The notes beneath the pieces are model-generated. The model was not told the DNA's origin. It was given only the letters and a program-made list of their open reading frames with translations, and did not search any database. From Caulobacter sp. BK020 (GTDB lineage: Bacteria; Pseudomonadota; Alphaproteobacteria; Caulobacterales; Caulobacteraceae), in the NCBI RefSeq assembly GCF_004342605.1, contig NZ_SLZL01000005.1:1-64000 (forward strand): a stretch of 64,000 nucleotides of DNA, given 5' to 3'. Shown piece after piece: positions 1 through 7,334 of this stretch (positions within the stretch are counted from its first letter, which is position 1; each line of letters opens with the position of its first letter). The translations under genes were made by a program, and so were the position numbers.

Positions 1-127
1 ACCGGCTTCTCGCACTCGGCCGCCACCTCACGCAGAATGTGGATGCTCTCCGCCTCAAGACGCTGCAGATGCGTCAGACGAGCAGGGGAAAGGGCCATCG
101 CGGCGGTGTTGATCGGCGCGTTCATCG

Positions 128-131
<4 letters not shown>
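1..131 (-). CDS. cysD: Sulfate adenylyltransferase subunit 2, N-terminus (partial)
   Basis: Only the first 43 codons are inside the window; the gene continues beyond position 1. After a short leader the protein reads LTHLQRLEAESIHILREV, the conserved start of CysD, the subunit that makes adenosine 5'-phosphosulfate from ATP and sulfate together with the GTPase CysN. The ATG at 131-129 overlaps the stop of cysQ as ATGA, so the two genes are probably translationally coupled, with cysQ first. The PP-loop lies outside the window. The family call rests on this short N-terminal match and on the cysQ neighbour. Confidence 0.8.
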
Positions 132-937
<806 letters not shown>

Positions 938-957
938 CGGGTCGCTCTCCAGCTATT

Positions 958-975
958 TACTAAACTGGTGTAGTA
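958..975. promoter_or_regulatory. Palindromic operator candidate between cysQ and marR
   Basis: TACTAAACTGGTGTAGTA is an 18-bp imperfect inverted repeat (TACTA.AC..GT.TAGTA) in an AT-rich patch of an otherwise GC-rich region. Size and position fit a MarR operator that controls the regulator at 1066 and perhaps cysQ. The overlapping stretch 964-978 resembles sites near 5540 and 7197. Confidence 0.5.
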
Positions 976-1065
976 TTTTTTCCTGGGGTAGGTGAGCCTG
1001 TGCGTCGCCCACGGCGCGGCTCATCGCGTCCGCGATCGCGGCGCCGCAACATGGCGAGGAGATCC

Positions 1066-1632
1066 ATGAACCAGGACATCGCTCCTCCACCACCGCGAAC
1101 CATCGAAGAGGTCCCTGGACACGACGCCCTGGTCGGCGGGCTGGAGGTGTGGCCGCAGCTGGACCCTTTCGCCGCCACCGTGCGCTGGCAGCTGCTGCAG
1201 CTGGGCCAGCTGGTGCAGCGGTCGGTCGACCGGGTGGCGGCCGCCAACGGCCTCAGCCATGCGGAAGTCGCGATCCTGGGCGCGTTGAAGCGGTTCGGCC
1301 CACCGTTCGAGGCCTCGCCCAGCCAGCTCCAGGGCGCCCACTGGGTCACCCTGCCCGGCCTGACCAAGCCGATCGCGCGGCTGGAGGCGCTAGGCTACGT
1401 CACGCGGCGACCCAATCCCGAGGATCGCCGCGGCGTTATCGTGAAGCTGACGCCCGAGGGCAATCGCCGGATGACCGACATCATCGAAAACCAGGCGCCG
1501 CCGGAATATTGGGCGATCGCCAATCTCGACCCTGAACGACGCGCCAGGCTTGAAGCCGTCCTGCCCGACCTGCTCGACCTTCTGCTGGCGTCGGTCCCGT
1601 CCGACGATCAGTCGGGCTTGGAGACCACATAG
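1066..1632 (+). CDS. MarR-family winged-helix transcriptional regulator
   Basis: A protein of 188 residues from the ATG at 1066, chosen because GAGGAG sits a few bases upstream; an in-frame upstream extension to 1000 is arginine-rich and looks untranslated. The core shows the MarR pattern: a dimerisation helix (WQLLQLGQLVQRSVDRVA), a recognition region (AEVAILGALKRFG, then LPGLTKPIARLEALGYV) and the wing RRPNPEDRRGVIVKLTPEG. MarR proteins are dimeric repressors often released by aromatic or fatty ligands. The gene converges on the SDR operon and its end overlaps that operon's last gene by 25 bp. The effector is unknown. Confidence 0.85.
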   Translation: MNQDIAPPPPRTIEEVPGHDALVGGLEVWPQLDPFAATVRWQLLQLGQLVQRSVDRVAAANGLSHAEVAILGALKRFGPPFEASPSQLQGAHWVTLPGLTKPIARLEALGYVTRRPNPEDRRGVIVKLTPEGNRRMTDIIENQAPPEYWAIANLDPERRARLEAVLPDLLDLLLASVPSDDQSGLETT

Positions 1633-2384
1633 TTCAGGGCCAGACGCCCCCCGTCGGCATAGAGGGTCTGGCCGGTGATGTAGGAGGCGTCCTCGCTGGC
1701 CAGGAACGCGGCGACGCCCGCCACCTCGTCGGCGTCGGCGAAGCGGCCCATCGGCGTGCGCGACAGCATCATGTCGATGGCGGGCTGGTCCAGAGCGGCC
1801 TCCGTCATCGGCGACCAGGTCGGTCCCGGGCCGATGGCGTTGACGCGAACGCCGTGCTTGGCCATGGCCAGGGCCATGACCTTGGTCAGCATCGAAAGCC
1901 CGCCCTTGCTGGTGCAATAGGCCGGCGAGGTTTCGACTCCCAGCACCGAGCCGACGGACGAGATGTGGATGATCGCGCCCTTGACGCCGCTGGCGATCAT
2001 TCGCCGCGCCACGGCCTTGCCGACGATGAACGGTCCCACGAGATTGACCGACAGCACCTTGGTGAAGTCCTCCAGGGGCGTGTCGTAGAAGGGCTGGCCG
2101 CCCTTGCTGATCCCCGCCGAGCAGACAACCAGGCCGATCGGACCGACCTCGGCCTCGACCGTCTCGACCAGGGCTTCGACCGCCGCCTCATCGGCGGTGT
2201 CACAGGCGATGAAACGAGCCCAGCCGCCAGCCGACCGGATCGCCAGCGCCTCATGCTCGCCCCGCTCAGCCTGCAGATCGGTCATCACGACGCGAGCCCC
2301 GTCGCGGGCATAGCGTCGCGCGATCGCCAGGCCGATGCCGCCTGCCGCGCCGGTGACGATGGCGACCCTGCCGTCCAGGCTCAT
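1608..2384 (-). CDS. SDR-family NAD(P)-dependent oxidoreductase
   Basis: A classical short-chain dehydrogenase/reductase of 258 residues. The nucleotide-binding motif TGAAGGIG lies near residue 11, SAG takes the place of NAG, and the catalytic Ser (HISSVGS) and Tyr-x3-Lys (YCTSK) are present. Members oxidise or reduce hydroxy/keto groups; the substrate cannot be read from sequence. The start at 2384 overlaps the upstream SDR stop as ATGA. It is the last gene of a four-gene operon (kinase, ACAD, SDR, SDR), which suggests oxidation of a hydroxyacyl-CoA or alcohol intermediate. Confidence 0.88.
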   Translation of the reverse strand: MSLDGRVAIVTGAAGGIGLAIARRYARDGARVVMTDLQAERGEHEALAIRSAGGWARFIACDTADEAAVEALVETVEAEVGPIGLVVCSAGISKGGQPFYDTPLEDFTKVLSVNLVGPFIVGKAVARRMIASGVKGAIIHISSVGSVLGVETSPAYCTSKGGLSMLTKVMALAMAKHGVRVNAIGPGPTWSPMTEAALDQPAIDMMLSRTPMGRFADADEVAGVAAFLASEDASYITGQTLYADGGRLALNYVVSKPD

Positions 2385-3148
2385 TGGTCCGCTCCGGTCT
2401 TGCGGTCCCAGAAGGAGCCGCCGTCGACGCGGATGTTCGCGCCCGTGGTGTAGCTGGAGGCGTCGGACGCCAGATAGAGCGCCGTGCCGACGATCTCGTC
2501 CGGGTCGCCCCAGCGGTTCAGCGCGGTGCTTCGCCGCGCCTCCTCGTCCGTGGCCCATTCGCCGGCGATGTCGGTGAGGAAGCCGCCCGGCGAGATGACG
2601 TTGACGCGCACCTTGGGGGCGAACTCCTGGGCCAGGGCGATCGACATGGCGTTCAGCGCCGCCTTGGCCCCGGCATAGGGCGCGATCCAGGGCGAAGGCT
2701 TCAAGGCGCCGATCGAAGAGACGTTGATGATGCTGCCGCCGCCAGCGGCCGCCATCCTCGCGCCGACCAGGGCGGTTAGCCGGAACGCGCCCTTGAAATT
2801 GACCGCCACCACCTTGTCGAACAGCGCCTCGCTGGTCTCGACGCTGGACGGGGCGACCGGCGACAGGCCGGCGTTGTTGACCAGGACGTCGAGGCGTCCG
2901 AACGCGGCCCAGGCGGCCTCGGCCAGAGCGCCGACCTCGTCCCAGCGTCCGACATTGCACGGCAGAGCCGCCGCGCGACGGCCCAGGCTGACGATCTCGG
3001 CGGCCGTCGCCTCGCAGGCCTCCGGCTTGCGGCTGGAGACGATGACGTCGGCGCCGGCCCGGGCGAAGCCCAGCGCCATGGCGCGGCCCAGGCCCCGTGT
3101 GCCGCCAGTGATTAGGGCGACCTTGCCGGTCAGGTCCAGGGCGCTCAT
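2381..3148 (-). CDS. SDR-family oxidoreductase
   Basis: A 255-residue SDR with TGGTRGLG near the N-terminus, the structural NNAG motif, catalytic Ser in INVSSIGA and the YAGAK active site, ending in the usual DGG motif. It belongs to the glucose/3-oxoacyl-ACP reductase-like branch. Its ATG at 3148 overlaps the ACAD stop (ATGA) and its stop overlaps the next SDR start, so the three genes are tightly coupled. Two different SDRs in a row suggest two successive redox steps or two stereoisomers of one substrate. The exact substrate is unknown. Confidence 0.88.
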   Translation of the reverse strand: MSALDLTGKVALITGGTRGLGRAMALGFARAGADVIVSSRKPEACEATAAEIVSLGRRAAALPCNVGRWDEVGALAEAAWAAFGRLDVLVNNAGLSPVAPSSVETSEALFDKVVAVNFKGAFRLTALVGARMAAAGGGSIINVSSIGALKPSPWIAPYAGAKAALNAMSIALAQEFAPKVRVNVISPGGFLTDIAGEWATDEEARRSTALNRWGDPDEIVGTALYLASDASSYTTGANIRVDGGSFWDRKTGADQ

Positions 3149-4443
3149 GCCGCCGCCTCCAGATAGGGCGCCAGCTTGGCGCGCGCCGCCGCGCGCCGGG
3201 TGGGCAGGTGGTCGCTGGGAAAGAAGCCGGCATGCGGTTCGACGCCGCGCGCCAGGGCCTTGGCCACCGACGCCAGGTGCACCTCGGTCGGGCCGTCGGC
3301 GATGCCGAACATCGCCGCCAGGCCCAGATACTTGCCGAACGCCATCTCGTTCGACGCGCCCAGGGCGCCGTGCAGGTGCATGGCCTTCCAGACGATGTCC
3401 TTGGTGATATCGGCGGTCGCGACCTTGACCATCGCCACGGCCAGGCGGCCCTCGCGGCCGTGGCCCAGGCCGGCGTCGAACATCCAGGCGGCGTGCAGCA
3501 CCTGGAGCCGGAACTGGCGCAGGGCGATGGCGCTGGACGCCAGGTCGTTCTGCACGCTCTGCAGGTCGATCAGCCTGCCGCCGGCCACTTCGCGGCTGAC
3601 CGCGCGTTCGGTCATCATGTCGATCAGCCGCTGGCAAAGACCGATGGCGCGCATGGCATGGTGGATGCGGCCGCCGCCCAACCGCGCCTGGGCCACGGCG
3701 AAGCCCTGTCCTCGCCCGCCCAGCCGGGCGCTGTCCGGCAGGCGAAGGCCGTCGAAGCGGATGTAAGGATGGCCGCCCACGCCCTCGGGTTCGCCGAAGA
3801 AACCGACTTCGCGGACAATCTCCAGGCCCGGCGTACCCTTGGGGACGATGAACAGGGTGTTGCGCTGGTGAGGCTGGGCGTCGGGATCGGTCACCGCCGC
3901 CACGATGATGAAGTCGGCGTACTGGGCGTGGCTGGCGTACCATTTGTCGCCGGTGATCACCCAGTCATTGTCGTCCTGCACTGCTCGGGTCCTCAGCCGG
4001 GTGGGATCGGCGCCGCCGGTCGGCTCGGTCATCGAAAAGCAGGAATAGACCTCGCCCGCCACCAGGGGGTCCAGATAGCGCGCCTTCTGCTCGGGCGTAC
4101 CGAAGGCGGCGAGGATCTCGGAATTGCCGCTGTCGGGACCTTGGCAACCGAACACCACCGGGCCCCAGTCGGTGCGGCCGAGGATCTCGTTCAGATAGAG
4201 CAGGTTGACCTGCCCGATCCCCGCCCCGCCGTCATGAGCTGGCAGGTGCGCCGCCCAGAGGCCCCGCCGTTTGACCTCGACCTGCAGCGGAGCCAGAGCC
4301 GCCCTCGCCGCCTTGTTGTCGCGGTCGTAGGGCGCGCTCATCTGGTCGAACACCAGATCCATCGCCTCGACTTCCTCGGCGACGAAGCGGCGGACCCAGT
4401 CGAGCTTTTCCTCGAACTCAGGCGCGATGCTGAAATCGACCAT
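3145..4443 (-). CDS. Acyl-CoA dehydrogenase, ACAD10/11-like subfamily
   Basis: A 432-residue FAD-dependent acyl-CoA dehydrogenase. Visible motifs are the FAD/substrate segment CFSMTEPTGGADPTRL, the mid-domain WVITGDKWYASHA and the C-terminal DGPTEVHLASVAK that marks the FadE-like branch typical of bacterial ACAD10/11 relatives. It would introduce a double bond, or in this subfamily act on phosphorylated 4-hydroxyacyl-CoA. The kinase gene 11 bp upstream supports the second idea. The start at 4443 gives MVDFSIAPEFEEKL, the usual N-terminus. Electron acceptor ETF is not in the window. Confidence 0.9.
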   Translation of the reverse strand: MVDFSIAPEFEEKLDWVRRFVAEEVEAMDLVFDQMSAPYDRDNKAARAALAPLQVEVKRRGLWAAHLPAHDGGAGIGQVNLLYLNEILGRTDWGPVVFGCQGPDSGNSEILAAFGTPEQKARYLDPLVAGEVYSCFSMTEPTGGADPTRLRTRAVQDDNDWVITGDKWYASHAQYADFIIVAAVTDPDAQPHQRNTLFIVPKGTPGLEIVREVGFFGEPEGVGGHPYIRFDGLRLPDSARLGGRGQGFAVAQARLGGGRIHHAMRAIGLCQRLIDMMTERAVSREVAGGRLIDLQSVQNDLASSAIALRQFRLQVLHAAWMFDAGLGHGREGRLAVAMVKVATADITKDIVWKAMHLHGALGASNEMAFGKYLGLAAMFGIADGPTEVHLASVAKALARGVEPHAGFFPSDHLPTRRAAARAKLAPYLEAAA

Positions 4444-4454
4444 CGAGTCTTCCT

Positions 4455-5483
4455 CTAGGCTTGACCGCGCGCCATCTCGCCAGCCTTGGCGGCCAAGCGC
4501 AGCACGAAGTTTTCGGAGTCGGCGGAGTGGGCCTGACGGCCGGCTTTGAAGCGCGCGTAGTGGCGCTCCATGATCACCGCCAGCTTGTACTGGGCGAGCA
4601 CCATGTAATAGGTCAGGTGCTCGACCGACCGGCCGCTCTTCTCGGCGTAGTAGTCGGCCAGCTCCTCGCGGTAGGGGAAGTCGGCGGCGTCGAAATAGCC
4701 GGCGGGGTTCGGGTCGTTCCGCCCGCGGAAGCCGTAGCAGACCCAGCCCAGGTCGAGCAGCGGATCGCCGACCGTCGCCAGTTCCCAATCGATCATCGCC
4801 GCCACCCGGGCCGGCGTCGTGCGTTCGAACAGGCAGTTGGCGAAGCTGTAATCGCCGTGGATGATCCCAGGGGAAGAGGCCTCGGGCGTATTGGCCGCCA
4901 GCCAGTCGGCGGCGTAGGTCAGGCCCGGAAGATCCCGCCCCGCGTAATTCTCGGTCTCGGCGTAGGAAGCCAGTTGGCTGCGCCAGCGCTCGACCTGTCG
5001 CTCCAGGAACCCTTCGGGCTTGCCGAAACCCTCCAGGCCGACCGCGCGGTAGTCGACATTGGCCAGCCGGGCGATGCCGTCCACCAGCGCGAAGCCCAGA
5101 TCGCGACGGCTCTTGCCCGGCCGGTCGAACGGCGCAGGCGGCGGCTCGCCATGGCCCAGCCAGCCGTCGACCAGAGCCATCAGATAGAAGCGCACGCCGA
5201 TCACTGACGGATCGTCGCAATAGCCGATGAAGCTTGGGTGCGGCACATCCGTCCCGGCGAGGGCCGCCAGCACCCTCGCCTCGCGGCCAATGATCTTTTC
5301 GCTGTCGGGACGCGGCCGTTCAGGCGGTCGGCGCAGAACCGCCTCGGAGCCGCCGCGCCGGATCGCCATGACCAGGTTGCTGGCTCCCCCGCTGAGCACC
5401 CTGACATCCAGCGGCCCTTGCCCCAAATCCGGAGCGTGGACGTCGAGCCAGCCGGTCAATCGCGCTTGTTCATCGCTTGTCAT
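4455..5483 (-). CDS. APH-family phosphotransferase next to ACAD (ACAD10/LvaA-like kinase)
   Basis: A 342-residue aminoglycoside-phosphotransferase fold kinase. It has a Gly-rich loop (VLSGGASNLVMAI), the catalytic Brenner motif HGDYSFANCLF and the metal motif IDWELATVGDPLLDLG. Genes of this type beside an ACAD are not antibiotic-resistance genes. In Pseudomonas putida LvaA phosphorylates 4-hydroxyvaleryl-CoA, and mammalian ACAD10/11 fuse such a kinase to an ACAD. By analogy it probably phosphorylates a 4-hydroxyacyl-CoA for the downstream ACAD. It is the first gene of the operon and is divergent from a TetR regulator. Confidence 0.85.
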   Translation of the reverse strand: MTSDEQARLTGWLDVHAPDLGQGPLDVRVLSGGASNLVMAIRRGGSEAVLRRPPERPRPDSEKIIGREARVLAALAGTDVPHPSFIGYCDDPSVIGVRFYLMALVDGWLGHGEPPPAPFDRPGKSRRDLGFALVDGIARLANVDYRAVGLEGFGKPEGFLERQVERWRSQLASYAETENYAGRDLPGLTYAADWLAANTPEASSPGIIHGDYSFANCLFERTTPARVAAMIDWELATVGDPLLDLGWVCYGFRGRNDPNPAGYFDAADFPYREELADYYAEKSGRSVEHLTYYMVLAQYKLAVIMERHYARFKAGRQAHSADSENFVLRLAAKAGEMARGQA

Positions 5484-5517
5484 GACGGAAGGGTGAGCGC
5501 CTCCCCGCGCCTTAGCA

Positions 5518-5551
5518 AGACTGACAGTCTAGTAAATATATGCCAGTCTAG
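5518..5551. promoter_or_regulatory. Operator/promoter region between kinase operon and TetR gene
   Basis: The divergent intergenic region holds a perfect 13-bp palindrome AGACTGACAGTCT (5518-5530) and two direct copies of CAGTCTAG (5525-5532 and 5544-5551) one helical repeat or so apart, separated by an AT-rich stretch. This is the form expected for an operator of the adjacent TetR regulator that controls both directions. Binding has to be shown. Confidence 0.5.
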
Positions 5552-5600
5552 CATCCATCGAGTGAGCGATGTTCGCATCTCGTCTGCCCCGGATCCGCGC

Positions 5601-6221
5601 GTGAACACCACCACCCCTGCCCCGAAGACGCCGTCCCTTCGCGAGGCCCAGCGCGCCCTAACCCGCGAACGTCTCCGCCAGGGCGCGCGAAATCTGTTTT
5701 CTGAGCGCCCCTACATGGAGGCCACCATCGACGAGATCGCCCTGCGCTCCGGGGTCGCGCGGGCGACCTTCTATCTGCACTACGACAGCAAGCGCGACCT
5801 GCTGCGCGACCTGCTGATCGAGGACATGACCGCCCATCGGCGCCTCTACCATCGCCTCGCCGACCTGGGCGTCGAGCCCGCCCAGGCGGATCTGGAGCAA
5901 TGGATCCGCCGGTACATGAAGGTCTTCAGCGATCGCCGCGCGTCCTTGTCGTTGTTCAATCTGGTGATCGGCTCCGACCCGGACTTCCTCACCGAGATCG
6001 CCCGGGAGCGTGACGCCCTGTTCGACGACGTGGGCGCACGTCACGCGGCCTTCCGCTTCGACACCGATCCCGCCGGGCGCGGCCGGCGGATGGCCGCCCA
6101 TCTGCTGGTGTTCAAGATCGAGCAGTTCTGCCTGCACGCCGCCTTTGTCGACTGGGAGGCGGATCTCGACGCCGGTGTCGCGATCCTGGCCCAGGACCTG
6201 GCGACCTTCCTGCGCGGCTGA
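5601..6221 (+). CDS. TetR-family transcriptional regulator
   Basis: About 206 residues from the GTG at 5601. A second GTG at 5562 is also in frame, and the start is uncertain because neither has a strong ribosome site. The N-terminal helix-turn-helix is clear: a leading ARNLFSERPYMEATIDEIA helix pair, SGVARATFYLHYDSKRDLL recognition helix and tyrosine-containing hinge. The ligand domain is not identifiable. It is divergent from the kinase/ACAD/SDR operon and probably represses it and itself through the palindrome at 5518-5530. Confidence 0.87.
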   Translation: MNTTTPAPKTPSLREAQRALTRERLRQGARNLFSERPYMEATIDEIALRSGVARATFYLHYDSKRDLLRDLLIEDMTAHRRLYHRLADLGVEPAQADLEQWIRRYMKVFSDRRASLSLFNLVIGSDPDFLTEIARERDALFDDVGARHAAFRFDTDPAGRGRRMAAHLLVFKIEQFCLHAAFVDWEADLDAGVAILAQDLATFLRG

Positions 6222-6245
6222 GCCCGCATCGCCGCGGATCGAAGG

Positions 6246-6275
6246 GCGCCTGCTATCCCGCGATATCGCAGGCGC
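6246..6275. terminator. Hairpin after TetR gene
   Basis: GCGCCTGC (6246-6253) pairs with GCAGGCGC (6268-6275), an 8-bp stem with a 14-nt loop, 25 bp after the TetR stop. There is no T-run, so it is a weak terminator candidate. The rest of the 277-bp gap up to 6498 shows nothing recognisable. Confidence 0.3.
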
Positions 6276-6498
6276 GCTATGGGCCCGCCTGACGGAACGG
6301 CGGCTTGCCGAGGCCTGGCTTTGGCCCTTTCCTAAGCCTCGACAGCTTTCCTCCCATTCGCTGTTACCTGGCTCCTCGGTTTGCCAGTCCTGGGGCGCCG
6401 AGACGGCATCGTCGTCCCGGCGCCTGCCTTTTCCAATCCTCGGTCGACAGAGATGAGCCGCGTCATCTGGCTTGGCCCGCGCTGCTGACGCCAAGTGT

Positions 6499-7188
6499 TC
6501 ATTTGTCTCGCCGGGCCGCCGACGGGTCCGCGCGGTTGGCCCAGGCGCCGAAGCCCGCGCAAAAGAAGGCCACTCTCGGGGCCAGGATGTCTCGCGCGGA
6601 GCCGTTCGGAGAAAAGGTCAGCAGGCTGAGCATGCCGGAGGCGATCACCATATCGGTGAACAGCGTCGCCGCCTCCAAGGCGTCGGCTGGCGGCAACAGG
6701 TTGCGACGCATCAGCGCCAGGAAGACAAGCTCGAGTTGCGACAGCAGATGGTCGCGCCCGGCGCGGCCCAGGGGCTCGCCCTCATGCGAGAAATTGACAC
6801 CCTCGGCGATCAGGATGCGCATCAACAGCGGCGCGGACGGCGAACGCACGGTGATGTCCGCGGCGATCTCGAGCAAGGCGGCTTCGGCCGACGTAGCCGT
6901 CTCCAGATCGTAGATCTGAAGCCGCTGGTCGATCACGCCCCTAACCGCGTCGATCAGCAACGCCGCCTTGTCCGGATAGCGGGCATAGAGCGTACGACGG
7001 GTGACGCCAGCGCGCTTGGCGATCTCCACGATTGATGTTCCGCCAAAGCCCTTTAGCGCGAAAAGCTCCAGGGCCGCGTCGCGGATGGCGGCGTTCTTGG
7101 TCTCCACGCCAGCCGCGCTAGGCCGGCCGCGCTGCTTCAGGATCGGACCGGAGGAGCGCGCCGATATCGCATATGCGTTGGCAGCCAT
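6499..7188 (-). CDS. TetR-family transcriptional regulator
   Basis: A 229-residue TetR regulator. The HTH spans about residues 30-75 (AALELFALKGFGGTSIVEIA, then AGVTRRTLYARYPDKAAL), followed by a helical C-terminal domain resembling the AefR-like group. It faces away from the TonB receptor/P450 operon, so it is the likely local regulator of that operon. The ACACCAGTGT palindrome at 7197-7206 lies directly in front of its start codon. The close spacing leaves room for a leaderless transcript. Confidence 0.87.
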   Translation of the reverse strand: MAANAYAISARSSGPILKQRGRPSAAGVETKNAAIRDAALELFALKGFGGTSIVEIAKRAGVTRRTLYARYPDKAALLIDAVRGVIDQRLQIYDLETATSAEAALLEIAADITVRSPSAPLLMRILIAEGVNFSHEGEPLGRAGRDHLLSQLELVFLALMRRNLLPPADALEAATLFTDMVIASGMLSLLTFSPNGSARDILAPRVAFFCAGFGAWANRADPSAARRDK

Positions 7189-7190
7189 CT

Positions 7191-7206
7191 AAATATACAC
7201 CAGTGT
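7191..7206. promoter_or_regulatory. Operator/promoter candidate upstream of TetR gene
   Basis: ACACCAGTGT (7197-7206) is a perfect short palindrome (ACAC-CA-GTGT). The overlapping stretch AAATATACACCAGT (7191-7204) matches 12 of 14 bases of the sequence at 5534-5547. It also equals the reverse complement of 964-978 when one base is left out. On the minus strand it contains TATATT 2-7 bases before the ATG-proximal region, so it may also be a -10 element. Confidence 0.4.
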
Positions 7207-7334
7207 TGCCATTAGCGTCTCGAAGGAAGAGCCTCTCCTTACCAACACACCCGTCAAAGGTGGGCAATAGGCGGCCGATCAAGGTCCAGCCGACAACGCG
7301 ATAGGCCGCGACGACAGCGGCCGGGGGAGGAACC

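Noticed and set aside
1000-1065. Longer N-terminus for the MarR regulator
   Set aside because: The extra 22 codons are almost only Arg, Ser and Pro, and GAGGAG stands exactly before the ATG at 1066.
4455-5483. Antibiotic resistance (aminoglycoside phosphotransferase)
   Set aside because: The fold is that of APH kinases, but the neighbours are an ACAD and SDRs and the sequence fits the ACAD10/LvaA branch. The same holds for 52574-53647.
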